The notes: a model not told the origin generated them from the letters alone. A stretch of 64,000 nucleotides of DNA from Phocaeicola faecicola (GCF_013618865.1 NZ_JABSOE010000013.1:1-64000); one strand, 5' to 3'. Positions 27,929 to 37,235 are shown, counted from the stretch's first letter. Numbers and translations are program-made.

Positions 27929-29059
27929 TTATACATCTTCCGGCATGGGGATGACAATGATAGACTCATTGCACTGGATTCCGTAGAATACGTCACGAAC
28001 CCGCCCCTGCTGGGGTATCAGAATACCCTTTTCTACCAGATCTTTTATATCGCGTGCTGCTGTATCTGGTGATACCTTTACACGTTTTGCCCAGTTCTTA
28101 GCCGTCAGTTTGCCGGGATAACCGTCCAAATATAAATTCAAGACTTCACGTTGTCGTTCGGATAGGACTGTTTCGGCATGGGTTTGCCAGAATATGGCCT
28201 TGTTAAGAACCTTCGACAATGTTTCGTCGGATTGCTCGACAGAACGGAGCAGACAGTCAAGATACCAGATAATCCATTCAGTAATCTCGCAATTTCCCTT
28301 CTGTGTTTTCTCCAATATGTCGTAATACTGTTTTTTATCCTTGTTTATCTGATGTGAGATACTGAAAAAACGCATCTTTGAGTTTTCGGCCTGTGAAAGT
28401 GCCATATCAGCAATGGCTCGTCCGATTCGTCCGTTTCCGTCATCGAAAGGATGGATGCATACAAACCACAAATGGGCTATCGCCGATTTTACATAGCCGT
28501 TATGTGCATCTGAATTGAACCAGTCCAGAAACCGATTCATTTCTTCGTCTATTCTTTCAGGAGCAGGCGCTACATAATGTACCTTTTCCCGACCGAACAT
28601 TCCAGAAATAACTTTCATCTCTCCACTGCGGTATCGGGCTACATCGATTTTCGTTGGACCGCTCCATCCGGTAGGAAACAGGCAGTTGTGCCAGCCAAAG
28701 AGTCTTTCATGGGTAAGCGGACTGTTGAAATTGACAGTTGCATCAAGTGCCATTTCCACTACTCCGTCTATATATCGTGAGGATTCGGTCGGATTCGGTA
28801 GTTGTACTCCAAGTTTGCGGGCTACAGATGAACGTACCTGCTCATTGTTCAATTCCACTCCTTCAATTTCTGATGATGCAATGATGTCATGAGAGATGGA
28901 TTCAACTACGGCAGACATCTTGTCGTTAAAACCGATTACACTAAGGCGTCCCATCAGATAACCGACAGCTTTGTTTACCTTGTTCAGTTTCTCACCGACA
29001 AGTTCCTTGTTCCACGAAAAGGAAGGCCATTCTTTATGTTCATGTATATACATAGGCAT
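27929..29059 (-). CDS. Fic family protein (probable AMP-transferase)
   Basis: The protein is about 376 residues from the ATG at 29059, the start that fits the family (MPMYIHEHKEW). It has an N-terminal DUF4172-like domain, an inhibitory-helix-like SSEIEGVE at about 62-69, the Fic catalytic motif HPFDDGNGR near residue 203 and a C-terminal winged helix (about 300-360). Fic enzymes usually transfer AMP to target proteins. In mobile elements they often act as toxins or regulators, with activity held back by the S-x-x-x-E-G helix. Element B has a different Fic protein at the same place in its gene order. Confidence 0.85.
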   Translation of the reverse strand: MPMYIHEHKEWPSFSWNKELVGEKLNKVNKAVGYLMGRLSVIGFNDKMSAVVESISHDIIASSEIEGVELNNEQVRSSVARKLGVQLPNPTESSRYIDGVVEMALDATVNFNSPLTHERLFGWHNCLFPTGWSGPTKIDVARYRSGEMKVISGMFGREKVHYVAPAPERIDEEMNRFLDWFNSDAHNGYVKSAIAHLWFVCIHPFDDGNGRIGRAIADMALSQAENSKMRFFSISHQINKDKKQYYDILEKTQKGNCEITEWIIWYLDCLLRSVEQSDETLSKVLNKAIFWQTHAETVLSERQREVLNLYLDGYPGKLTAKNWAKRVKVSPDTAARDIKDLVEKGILIPQQGRVRDVFYGIQCNESIIVIPMPEDV

Positions 29060-29149
29060 CACTGTTTTCTGCAAATATACGGTTTTGCGGATAATTAACC
29101 GCAAATTTTGCGGCTTATTATCCGCATGAAATAGTAAAATCAATATTTA

Positions 29150-29524
29150 TCAGCATTTTAGATATGACTTATGATTTCCATTCACCATGCAGATAACCAT
29201 TGGCTTTTCAGATTGGAACAGTCTGCTTATTATATACTCACGTAATTGTTGGGCCGGATAAGTATTAATCTGAAAGGCAAGTGCAAATATCATTTCCAAG
29301 TTATAGACTACCTGATACCCCTCTTTTAACGGAATACGTTGTTCTGCGGTGAATGGTTGCAATATCCCAAGTTTATATATTCTTCTTTTCGCAGCCCTTA
29401 CAGTCCGTGCAACCACATTGAACAAGCCGACGAGTTCGGCTTCGTCCATACGAATCTTATCAGGATGGACAGCAGGAATAACAATCCTGCCGTCCTCCGT
29501 TATATGGATAATTTCTCTTTTCAT
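29150..29524 (-). CDS. Unknown protein downstream of the element A integrase
   Basis: This 124-residue protein is predicted to be a soluble mixed alpha/beta protein. It begins MKREIIHITEDGRIVIP and contains a helix-turn-helix-like centre (ELVGLFNVVARTVRAAKRRIYK). It starts 3 bases after the integrase stop, so it was co-transcribed with the integrase before that gene was split by element B. It may be a regulator or an excision factor. I do not recognise its family. Confidence 0.6.
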   Translation of the reverse strand: MKREIIHITEDGRIVIPAVHPDKIRMDEAELVGLFNVVARTVRAAKRRIYKLGILQPFTAEQRIPLKEGYQVVYNLEMIFALAFQINTYPAQQLREYIISRLFQSEKPMVICMVNGNHKSYLKC

Positions 29525-29527
29525 AAG

Positions 29528-29713
29528 CTACAGACAATTTGAAAGTACATCCCTTACATTATTCATATCTTTCAGAATAGAACTGTCGAGTACCCTTGCA
29601 TAGTGTTGCGTCATCTTGATATTGGAGTGACCGAGCATTTTGGCTACATTCTCAATGCTTACTCCATTGGCCAAACAGACAGATGTGGCGTACGAGTGGC
29701 GGGCCGTGTGCAT
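29528..29713 (-). pseudogene. C-terminal fragment of the element A integrase
   Basis: The frame reads HTARHSYATS, then MLGHSNIKMTQHYARVLD, and stops. It is the end of a tyrosine recombinase, with the second catalytic Arg/His and the tyrosine nucleophile. It begins at the junction with element B, which happens to supply an ATG. The matching N-terminal part is at 51291-52340, on the other side of element B and on the same strand. Joining the two at the 8-bp repeat GCCGTGTG gives LTTHTARHSYATS in frame and a protein of about 410 residues, the usual length. Confidence 0.88.
29703..29710. repeat. attL core of element B (8-bp direct repeat)
   Basis: GCCGTGTG here and at 51283-51290. It encodes, on the minus strand, part of the codons for His-Thr-Ala of the integrase catalytic motif. 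This length fits a tyrosine-recombinase crossover region. Confidence 0.75.
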
Positions 29714-29838
29714 AAGTAACAGGAAAGCAAGCGATAACAGAAATTAGTAGATAAAACTTAAATGGTTGGTATTTAGCATATTTGCTGAATTCTGCCAAAT
29801 GAGTAAAACGCAAAAAAAAGTGATTTATAGTATTCGTT

Positions 29839-29887
29839 CAGTTACCAAAGCGTTAGCTGTCCAGTTACCGAAGCATACAGGTAACGC
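29839..29887. repeat. Repeated GTTACC motifs at the left end of element B, possible recombinase arm sites
   Basis: CAGTTACCAAAGC at 29839-29851 and CAGTTACCGAAGC at 29862-29874 are near-identical direct repeats. CAGGTAACG at 29878-29886 is the inverse of CGTTACCTG, found at the right ends of elements B (51212-51220) and C (11710-11718). Such clusters near both ends are typical of integrase arm-binding sites. The rest of 29714-29998 shows no gene. Confidence 0.45.
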
Positions 29888-29998
29888 AATGAGGAGTACA
29901 GAAGTTATCACAATGGACTATTATTCACTGGTTGTCAATATTTTGCATATCAAAGAACGCTTATAAATTAGGTAATTTTGCCATTAAAGGATAAGCGT

Positions 29999-31228
29999 AT
30001 GAAAATAGAAAAATTCAAGGTGTTGCTCTACCTGAAAAAGAGCGGTCTTGACAAGTTCGGAAAGGCTCCAATTATGGGACGAATAACGGTGAACAACACG
30101 ATGGCGCAATTCAGTTGCAAGCTGTCATGTACTCCAGAGTTATGGAATTCACGTGAGAGTCGGTTGAATGGGAAAAGTAAAGAAGCGGTGGAAACCAATG
30201 CAAAAATCGCCAAGTTGCTATTGGCTGTAAACGCTGCCTTTGATTCTCTCGTGAAACGGAAAAATGATTTTAATGCAACGGATGTAAAAGAAATGCTTCA
30301 AGGCAGCAAAGATACCCAAATGACATTGCTCAAGCTGTTCGACAGGCATATCGAGGAAGTGAAGTCCCGTGTGGGGATAGACATATCCCACCGTACACTT
30401 CCAAACTATATTTATACCCGTAACCGTCTTGCAGAATTCATAAATTGCAGATTCAAGGTGTCAGACCTTGCCTTTTGCCAGCTTAATGAGCTGTTTATAC
30501 GTGAATTTCAGGAATATGTTGTAATTGAGAAACGACTGGGAGTCCAAACTGTACGTCACTATCTGGCCATACTGAAAAAGATTTGCCGTATCGCATTCAA
30601 GGAAGGGCATTCGGACAAGTCCTATTTTGAACACTACCAGCTGCCAAAACAGAAAGAGACACCCCCGAGAGCATTGAGCAAGGATGATTTCGAAAAAATA
30701 AAAGATGTAGAGCTTACCGGCTGCCGCCCCGAACACTCTATAGTCAGGGATATGTTTCTTTTCGCCTGCTACACCGGAACTTCATATGTTGATGTAGTTG
30801 CAATTACCCCTGATAACCTATCCAAGGATGATCAGGGAGCGCCATGGTTGAAATACCGAAGAGGCAAAAACGGACAACTGTGCCGTGTTAAGCTGTTGCC
30901 GGAAGCCGTGGCTCTTATTGAAAAGTACAAGGATGAGACAAGGGCTACCTTGTTTCCCGTCATCCCCTACCAGGCTTTGAAATGGTGTCTTACAAGCATC
31001 AAAATGAAAGTCGGGATAAAAGGCCGTTTGTCATACCACATGGGGAGACATTCGTTCTCGACCCTTATGACATTGGAAAACGGAGTGCCGATTGAAACTG
31101 TCAGCAGGATGCTGGGACACGCGGATATAGGTACAACCCAAGTATATGCCCGTGTGACTCCCAAAAAACTTTTTGAGGACATGGACAAATATATCGAGGC
31201 GACAAAAGACCTGAAACTGATTCTATAA
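29999..31228 (+). CDS. Tyrosine recombinase 1 of element B (likely integrase)
   Basis: This 409-residue tyrosine recombinase runs from the ATG at 29999. It has an N-terminal Arm-binding region, a core-binding domain at about 105-200 and a catalytic domain with the box I arginine near CYTGTSYVD, HMGRHSFST (box II) and TTQVYARV with the nucleophile tyrosine. It lies 290 bases inside the attL of element B and reads inward, followed 19 bases later by a second recombinase. The pair is the best candidate for the enzymes that insert the element into integrase genes. Confidence 0.88.
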   Translation: MKIEKFKVLLYLKKSGLDKFGKAPIMGRITVNNTMAQFSCKLSCTPELWNSRESRLNGKSKEAVETNAKIAKLLLAVNAAFDSLVKRKNDFNATDVKEMLQGSKDTQMTLLKLFDRHIEEVKSRVGIDISHRTLPNYIYTRNRLAEFINCRFKVSDLAFCQLNELFIREFQEYVVIEKRLGVQTVRHYLAILKKICRIAFKEGHSDKSYFEHYQLPKQKETPPRALSKDDFEKIKDVELTGCRPEHSIVRDMFLFACYTGTSYVDVVAITPDNLSKDDQGAPWLKYRRGKNGQLCRVKLLPEAVALIEKYKDETRATLFPVIPYQALKWCLTSIKMKVGIKGRLSYHMGRHSFSTLMTLENGVPIETVSRMLGHADIGTTQVYARVTPKKLFEDMDKYIEATKDLKLIL

Positions 31229-31247
31229 CTCTTAAAATATTTAAACA

Positions 31248-32474
31248 ATGCGAAGTACATTTTCTATTCTCTACTATATTAACCGAGGCAAGGTCAAAGC
31301 TGACGGAACAACAGCCATCATGTGCCGTATTACGATTGACGGCAAGAGCAGTGTATTTACTACCGGATATTATTGCAATCCTGAATGCTGGAATACCAAA
31401 AACGGAACGGTAAAAGATGGCAGGACAAACGGTCTTCTTGCGGACCTACGGGCAAGGCTTGAAACTTCTTACACGAACCTGTTAAAGGAAACGGGTATGA
31501 TAACTGCTGAAATGCTGAAAAACGAAATAACATGTGTAGGGACTGTTCCTGTAACTCTTTTGAAAACCGGAGAAGAAGAACGAGAAAGGTTGAGAATCCG
31601 TTCCGTAGCGATAAATTCTACCTCATCTTACCGTCAGTCCAAGTCTACTCAGGCATACCTGCACGAGTTCCTGCTTTCTATGGGGAAGAATGACATAGCC
31701 TTTGAAGACATTACAGAAGATTTCGGTTGGGAATACAAACTTTACCTGAAGGGAAAAGGTTGCGGTGCGAGTCACATCAACCATTGTCTTACATGGCTGA
31801 ACAGACTGATATATATTGCCGTTGACAGAGAGATTCTCCGTTTCAACCCGCTTGCGGATGTACCTTACGAGAAAAAGCCCACAGGCAAATTGAAACATAT
31901 AAGCAGGGCTGAGTTGCAAAGAATTATGGAACAGCCCATGTCGGAAAGATTGCAGGAACTTACACGCAGGGCTTTCATCTTTTCCTGCTTCACCGGATTG
32001 TCTTATGTTGATGTTAAACGGCTTTATCCTTCACATATTGAAACGACTTTAGACGGAAGAAAGTACATCCGTATCAACCGTAAAAAAACGGATGTGGAAT
32101 CATTTGTACCTCTTCATCCCATAGCTGAACAGATATTGGCACTGTATAACACAACGGATAAAAGCAGACCCATATTCCCATTGCCCAAACGTGACATGTT
32201 ATGGTACTGCATACATGAGATAGGTATTGTGGCTGGTATAAAGGAAAATTTGAGCTATCACGCCAGCAGGCATTCGTTCGGCACCTTGATGCTTTCTGCA
32301 GGTGTCCCGATAGAAAGTATAAGTAAAATGATGGGACATACGAGTATTAAAACGACACAAGGATATGCCAAAGTAACCGATGATAAAATATCTGAGGACA
32401 TGGACAAATTGATGAAACGGAGACAGGAACAAAAGACCCCCCGGACAGCCGCCCGTTCCCTCTGCCGTCCATAA
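31248..32474 (+). CDS. Tyrosine recombinase 2 of element B
   Basis: This 408-residue recombinase has core-binding (about 120-210) and catalytic domains. The catalytic residues are visible in SCFTGLSYVDVKRL, HASRHSFGT and TTQGYAKV. It follows recombinase 1 by 19 bases and is probably co-transcribed. Its last codons (TAARSLCRP) run into the first copy of a 130-bp direct repeat, so its C-terminal end may have been replaced when that repeat arose. Tandem recombinases of this type often work jointly in integration and excision. Confidence 0.87.
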   Translation: MRSTFSILYYINRGKVKADGTTAIMCRITIDGKSSVFTTGYYCNPECWNTKNGTVKDGRTNGLLADLRARLETSYTNLLKETGMITAEMLKNEITCVGTVPVTLLKTGEEERERLRIRSVAINSTSSYRQSKSTQAYLHEFLLSMGKNDIAFEDITEDFGWEYKLYLKGKGCGASHINHCLTWLNRLIYIAVDREILRFNPLADVPYEKKPTGKLKHISRAELQRIMEQPMSERLQELTRRAFIFSCFTGLSYVDVKRLYPSHIETTLDGRKYIRINRKKTDVESFVPLHPIAEQILALYNTTDKSRPIFPLPKRDMLWYCIHEIGIVAGIKENLSYHASRHSFGTLMLSAGVPIESISKMMGHTSIKTTQGYAKVTDDKISEDMDKLMKRRQEQKTPRTAARSLCRP

Positions 32475-32575
32475 AAGTTAGTACAGACTCTATTGAAAGC
32501 GAAAAGGTCTGACGGCTTTGTCGTTACGGGCAGAATCTTCCTCTTTCAGAGTGTATTCATCCCGAAAACCTTTTC
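32446..32575 (+). repeat. 130-bp direct repeat, copy 1
   Basis: This stretch begins CAGCCGCCCGTTCCCTCTGC and matches 34026-34155 at about 122 of 130 positions by eye. It overlaps the end of recombinase 2. The two copies frame the serine protease pair, about 1.45 kb. The gap 32576-32776 shows no gene. Confidence 0.85.
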
Positions 32576-32776
32576 ACTCATTAAAGCCCGTTGTTTTCTG
32601 AGGACTTTGATTGTTACTGCCAATATCAATCATGAAAAGTATATTAAGATGATGGATTATAAATTACACAAGATGGCAAGTGACAAGACTTTAGAGACGT
32701 AAAAATGTTTTTTATACAAAAAATATATCGAGATTTAATAACCAATTTTTCATATATTTAAAGTCTATGAAATAAA

Positions 32777-32797
32777 AAGGGGGATTACCTCCCCCTT
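32777..32797 (-). terminator. Terminator of the serine protease cassette
   Basis: AAGGGGGA (32777-32784) and TCCCCCTT (32790-32797) form an 8-bp GC-rich stem. On the minus strand a T-rich run follows (TTTTTATT). It lies 7 bases after the protease stop codon. Confidence 0.75.
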
Positions 32798-32803
32798 ACA
32801 TGA

Positions 32804-33685
32804 TTATTTTGCATTATAATTTTGCATATACCGTCCTCCAATATTGTTCTCTACAACTTTGGAAATAGTAAATTTATCAAATAGAATCATATAGCAGTGG
32901 TGCAAACTAAGAACAGCATCTTGTAATAGGGGATTCTCCTCTAGATCCACAATATTTAATCCGGCATTTTTACAATCTTGTTTAGATAAATGTCTACTAT
33001 GTGAATAACTATTATTGTGATTCAAAAAGACATCTTTTACTTTTTGGAAATCTATATTAGGATTAACTTCTTTTAGCCATTGTTCTGCTAACTGAGCGGA
33101 CCATTTTATCGCATTATCACATGCCGTTAAAAACGTAGGATCATATTTCGATATTATGACTTGCCACAATCCTAATGACGCAGGATTAGCTGCAATTTCT
33201 TTTACTGCCCGTTTGAATTCATCTACTACAGCTTGACAAGCATATATACCCATTTGCGGATCGATCGGCCCTAAAGAAGATTGTTCCCCCATAATTATTT
33301 CCTTGCAGGCCATAGACATCATTGTTCCTGCAGACATCGAAATTTGTGGAATAAACGCCCTGATATCTCCTTTGAAAATATTTTTCAAGTAAGTGATAAT
33401 ACTTTCTGTAGCAGCAATATCTCCACCAGGAGTATGCAAAATTAAGTCTAACCCTTTTGTCTTGTCTAGTTTATAGACAGCAGTCATAAACGCATTTTTA
33501 TCTTGGTCATCAATGCCGACATGTGGTGCATCAGGCTTTTTCAGCCATCCTGAATAATACGCAATTACATTTCTACCAGTTATATCGTGTATCTTGTCAA
33601 AAAATTCTTTACGCTTTTTATCTAATTCTACTCCTACATTGGAATATGAATCTACTTCTGTTAAAATTTCGCTCCAACTAGGCAT
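32804..33685 (-). CDS. SDH-type ClpP-fold serine protease (SppA-like)
   Basis: The protein is about 293 residues from the ATG at 33685 and has the ClpP/crotonase fold of the serine dehydrogenase proteinase family. Signatures are LILHTPGGDIAATESI (about 77-92), the nucleophile region ISMSAGTMMSMA and SSLGPIDPQ. No signal peptide or membrane segment is visible, so it is probably cytoplasmic. It follows a 66-residue gene by 4 bases. The pair sits between the two copies of a 130-bp direct repeat and looks like an inserted cassette. Related proteases occur in defence islands, but the role here is unknown. Confidence 0.8.
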   Translation of the reverse strand: MPSWSEILTEVDSYSNVGVELDKKRKEFFDKIHDITGRNVIAYYSGWLKKPDAPHVGIDDQDKNAFMTAVYKLDKTKGLDLILHTPGGDIAATESIITYLKNIFKGDIRAFIPQISMSAGTMMSMACKEIIMGEQSSLGPIDPQMGIYACQAVVDEFKRAVKEIAANPASLGLWQVIISKYDPTFLTACDNAIKWSAQLAEQWLKEVNPNIDFQKVKDVFLNHNNSYSHSRHLSKQDCKNAGLNIVDLEENPLLQDAVLSLHHCYMILFDKFTISKVVENNIGGRYMQNYNAK

Positions 33686-33689
33686 AATA

Positions 33690-33890
33690 CTAATCTTTAA
33701 TAATAATGTTTGATGATAAAACTGTTTCGTACTTAGATAAATCACAAACAGAATATTGTTTGTATCTATCCTTATTATTTAGATCAGAGGATAACTGAAA
33801 TGATTTAGATGGAAAACCCTCCATAATATTTTTATACATTTCCTCTAAAGAAAGATCTGTATTCTTTTCTGTTATATAGTCTTTGTTCAT
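33690..33890 (-). CDS. Small unknown protein coupled to the serine protease
   Basis: This 66-residue acidic and polar protein (MNKDYITEKNTDLSLEEMYK) has no motif that I recognise. It ends 4 bases before the start of the protease gene and is the first gene of the cassette. It could be a substrate, an inhibitor or a targeting factor of the protease, but the sequence alone does not show this. Confidence 0.5.
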   Translation of the reverse strand: MNKDYITEKNTDLSLEEMYKNIMEGFPSKSFQLSSDLNNKDRYKQYSVCDLSKYETVLSSNIIIKD

Positions 33891-34025
33891 AATTTGCTAA
33901 ATATAATTGACAAAGATAATAATTTTTAAATAGAACTTGCTATATATTCATGATTAAATCATTGTAGATTCTATTTTCTCGTTTGACAATAAGAAGATAA
34001 AGTCCTTTAATTATACTTTTGCAAT

Positions 34026-34155
34026 CAGCCGCCCGTTCCCTCTGCCGTCCATAGAAATTAGTACAGACTCTATTGAAAGCGAAAAGGTCTGGCGGCTATG
34101 CCGTTTCGGGCAGAATCTTCCTCTTTCAGAGCGTATTCAGCCCGAAAACCTTTTC
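34026..34155 (+). repeat. 130-bp direct repeat, copy 2
   Basis: Second copy of the repeat at 32446-32575, in the same orientation. This copy is not part of a gene. The gap from 33891 to 34359 holds only this repeat and the terminator after it. Confidence 0.85.
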
Positions 34156-34229
34156 CCTTTCACGTCTGTACAATGGAAGCCGACGGCAGCGGAAACAAGC
34201 GACTGACGGAAAAGTCAGAATAAAAAGAC

Positions 34230-34280
34230 AAAACAGCATATAGATTGGTTCAAATAGGGCCTAATACTATATGCTGTTTT
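34230..34280. terminator. Bidirectional terminator after the element B Fic gene
   Basis: A perfect 14-bp stem (AAAACAGCATATAG at 34230-34243, complement at 34267-34280) is flanked by T runs on both strands. It lies about 80 bases past the Fic stop codon. Confidence 0.8.
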
Positions 34281-34359
34281 TTTAATCATTTTGGAAAGGC
34301 TGTTTTTTAGAAACACAAATAAAATGGGCAGGCGGTAAACTGCGCTCCCTCCAGAAAAA

Positions 34360-35382
34360 TCAATCCGTTTTTTCTACGACCTGCCAGTGTCCGCCTTTAT
34401 CCGGTCCGACACGCTTGAGTATTCCTTCTGCCTTCATCTTGGCAATATGCTTTTCCACAGCTTTAGGGGTTATGCCTATCCGCTCGGCAAGGGCAGCTGC
34501 ACTTAGTGAATTGTCTTGAGATAGCAGAGCAATAATTTTCTCCCTACTTTTCACCTTTTTCTTCCTACTTTCTGTCAGTTTCTCCCCACTCTCCGGAATA
34601 TCTTCAATGGATTTACGATAAGTTTCAATGTCATAAGCAAGATTCTTCACCATAGTGTCAGTCATAAAATTCCGGAATATACTTAAATCTTCATTTTCCC
34701 GGGTTTCCACCAATGCTTTGATGTATTCCTCCTTATCATCCTTAAGGATTTTGGTCGGAATCAATCCAAACTCAAATTGAAGCATATTCATTACAAGACG
34801 TGCCATTCTGCCGTTACCATCAGCCCACGGATGTATAGTCACCAAATGATAATGGGTATCAAAACTGAGCTCGTATAATTGTGTAACACTTTTGCTTGCA
34901 TAATTTTTTCGTTCTTGATTCAGCCAATTGCAAAATTCCGCGAGTTTTACCGGGACTTTACTGTAATTCATATACGATTTGCCTCCAACTCCTGCCGTAA
35001 CATTCAACAGGCGTAAGTCTCCCTGTGCAGATGAGAAATCTCCCAATGCAGTCTTATACTCCTGTCCGGTATTTTTCATGACAAGAGCAGAGAGACTTTT
35101 CAATAAATCAATAGTGATATCAGTATGTGCATGAGCTAGTTTTATGGCAGTCTCATAAGCGTTTTTAAGATCAAGGTTCATGTTCTGCTCCGTGATACTT
35201 TTCCCTTTCAGGCTGATTCCCTGGTCGAACATGATTTGATTTTCAAGCTCTGTTATAGTCGATCCCTCGATAGCCGTGGAATGAGTAATGAGTGAATACA
35301 AATAGAACTTGTCATAATCTATCTGCTTGTCTATTTCCAATTCCCGATAAAGGGAAATCAATTTTTCAAGTTCGGTTTGCAT
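34360..35382 (-). CDS. Fic family protein with C-terminal winged helix
   Basis: This 340-residue protein has an N-terminal inhibitory helix with S-T-A-I-E-G at residues 35-40, the Fic motif HPWADGNGR at 184-192 and a C-terminal helix-turn-helix (about 270-330, SAAALAERIGITPKAVEKHI). Fic enzymes attach AMP to target proteins, and the S-x-x-x-E-G helix normally keeps them inactive. It occupies the same place, next to the helix-turn-helix pair, as the Fic gene of element A, but belongs to a different subfamily. Confidence 0.87.
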   Translation of the reverse strand: MQTELEKLISLYRELEIDKQIDYDKFYLYSLITHSTAIEGSTITELENQIMFDQGISLKGKSITEQNMNLDLKNAYETAIKLAHAHTDITIDLLKSLSALVMKNTGQEYKTALGDFSSAQGDLRLLNVTAGVGGKSYMNYSKVPVKLAEFCNWLNQERKNYASKSVTQLYELSFDTHYHLVTIHPWADGNGRMARLVMNMLQFEFGLIPTKILKDDKEEYIKALVETRENEDLSIFRNFMTDTMVKNLAYDIETYRKSIEDIPESGEKLTESRKKKVKSREKIIALLSQDNSLSAAALAERIGITPKAVEKHIAKMKAEGILKRVGPDKGGHWQVVEKTD

Positions 35383-35543
35383 ATTATCTTCTATTTTTCA
35401 CAAATATATATTTTTCTCCCTACTTCTCATTATTTTCTCCCCACTTTATTTGCTTTCTCCCTACCTTTTGCAATAAAACAAATAGAATCTGCATCACCAC
35501 CTGTTTGATAAGTGATACAGATTCCAATAGAGTGATACCGATT

Positions 35544-35873
35544 TTATTCATTAAGTCGGTACGCTTCCTTGTACCCTTTCATCAGTGTCTTTTCTATGTC
35601 GGAAGCCCGGTAGAGAATCTTACCGCCTACTTGCGTATAAGGCAGAATTCCGTTGTTGCGGTAGTCCTGCAAGGTTCTCCGGCTCACTTTCAGCAGATAT
35701 GCCACTTCCTTGTCCGTCAGCAACTCATCGCCATAGGCAGACGGTTGCCGTTTTTCCAACACTTTTTCGAGCAGGGCCAACAGCCTGTCGAAATTCGAGT
35801 GGAATGTCTTTACCCACTCGTGGTCCTTTTCTCTGATTTCATTACTCATACGTGTTTGATATTGGTTATACAT
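35544..35873 (-). CDS. Helix-turn-helix protein (excisionase-like)
   Basis: 109 residues, or 101 if the ATG at 35849 is used, the start that fits the relative in element A (27551-27853). The winged helix lies at about 50-100 (LTDKEVAYLLKVSRRTLQDY, GGKILYRASDIEKTL). It follows the other helix-turn-helix gene by 16 bases and is probably co-transcribed with it. The likely role is in regulation or excision of the element. Confidence 0.8.
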   Translation of the reverse strand: MYNQYQTRMSNEIREKDHEWVKTFHSNFDRLLALLEKVLEKRQPSAYGDELLTDKEVAYLLKVSRRTLQDYRNNGILPYTQVGGKILYRASDIEKTLMKGYKEAYRLNE

Positions 35874-35889
35874 TATTCTTGAAACTCAC

Positions 35890-36210
35890 TCAAATGGTCT
35901 TGCCTTTCCAACGGGCTTCCTTGCGTTTGTCCTCCACGTTTCCGACTACCCGTTCCACATCGTCAGGACGGTAATAAGTTCGGTTTCCGATTTTCGTAAA
36001 GGCAAGCGTCCCGTTATCCCTCAGGGTCTGCAAGGTTCTCGGACTGATACGCAACCTGCGGCAGACCTCGTGGTTGTCCATCCATTCACTTGTTTCCTTC
36101 CCGCCGTGTTCACGGCACAGACTTTCCACCCGCTGCACGAAGCGATCCAGCTTGGCGGCTATCTCCTCGAAAGTCCTTTTTTCAAAGCTGATGATTTCCA
36201 TTGTCTTCAT
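35890..36210 (-). CDS. Helix-turn-helix protein (excisionase-like)
   Basis: This 106-residue protein has a winged helix at about 42-95 (WMDNHEVCRRLRISPRTLQTL). It is the counterpart of 27206-27517 in element A. It is the first gene of the leftward unit with 35544-35873. The gap upstream to 36663 is described separately. Confidence 0.8.
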   Translation of the reverse strand: MKTMEIISFEKRTFEEIAAKLDRFVQRVESLCREHGGKETSEWMDNHEVCRRLRISPRTLQTLRDNGTLAFTKIGNRTYYRPDDVERVVGNVEDKRKEARWKGKTI

Positions 36211-36663
36211 TATTTTCTGTTAAACATATATTCAAATTTTCGGAACAGAACAGGTCTTTTACAGCCGATATTCCATCATGTCTCATCGTCCTATTCTCGG
36301 CAGGAAACGTGACCGTTTTCTCTGTTCCCACTGCAAATAAAAGCAGTAGAAATTACACTGCAATGGATTTTCGGACCGGTGACGATGCGTTGCCCGGAAT
36401 GACATCATGTTACATCTCAACTGCATACAATGAGCCTTCTTCATAAACGGAATCCGCTTGAACAATTCGGTATGGAGAGATCACTCCGGCAAATCACGGC
36501 AGGCAGCACCGACCGCCCAATCGGTATAGTGCATGAGATTACATAATTGCCACGGTATCTCCATTCGCTTGATTCTGTTCACTATACACATTTCCTTTGC
36601 TCACGACAACGAGTCAAGGTGCGCACCGAGACCAGTGAGTAAACCGATTAAAATCAAAAATGT
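36211..36663. other. 453-bp gap between divergent units
   Basis: No convincing gene is seen. The gap separates the leftward helix-turn-helix pair from the rightward mobilization genes, so it should hold both promoters. I could not assign a strong consensus box. Confidence 0.4.
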
Positions 36664-37128
36664 ATGGTAACAAAAAAGAAATTGACCAAAGAAGAATGGG
36701 AGGCCATGACAGGTACGGATATGTCGTTTATACTCCCGTCAGATGGCGGCATTGAAACTGCCCGTGAATCATCCTTGAATGATACCGGAAAAGAGAAGTC
36801 AGAAGGAACGGTAGAACAGACCGACACCACATCCGAGATCCGGCAACCGCCAACAGGAAAAGAGGAAGCCGTTCCCGCGTCTCAACGTCGCATAAGCAGC
36901 AGGCAGAGGAAACTTTCTCTGGACGAATACCGGAAGGTCTTTCTTCAGGTCCCGAGAATCGAAGACCGCAAGCCCGTGTTCGTAAGCGGCGAGGTACGTG
37001 ACAGGCTGGACGAGTTTGTCCGCAGGTTGGGAGGACGCAAAATGAGTGTTTCCGGACTGCTTGAGAACATCGCCCGGCAGCATCTTGAAATCTATTCGGA
37101 AGACTTCGAGCAGTGGCGAAAGCTGTAA
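36664..37128 (+). CDS. DUF3408-type mobilization-region protein
   Basis: This 154-residue protein has a variable N-terminal half and a conserved C-terminal DNA-binding-like part (about 85-150: LDEYRKVFLQVPR, VSGEVRDRLDEFVRRLGG, VSGLLENIARQHLE). DUF3408 proteins are common just upstream of Bacteroides mobilization genes and probably bind DNA with a ribbon-helix-helix fold. Element A has no counterpart at this place. The oriT lies directly downstream. Confidence 0.8.
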   Translation: MVTKKKLTKEEWEAMTGTDMSFILPSDGGIETARESSLNDTGKEKSEGTVEQTDTTSEIRQPPTGKEEAVPASQRRISSRQRKLSLDEYRKVFLQVPRIEDRKPVFVSGEVRDRLDEFVRRLGGRKMSVSGLLENIARQHLEIYSEDFEQWRKL

Positions 37129-37235
37129 CATTTTCCTGAATGACAGACTTGCTTACTGACTTCAGTCATTACAGTATTCAAACTGCCAACAACCGCCCAG
37201 ACGGGGCAACGGACAAAACTTCAGTTTTGGGAGTT

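Noticed and set aside
29766-29966. A 66-residue open frame at the left end of element B
   Set aside because: It covers the GTTACC repeat cluster and has no recognisable protein features. It is more likely the recombinase-binding region.
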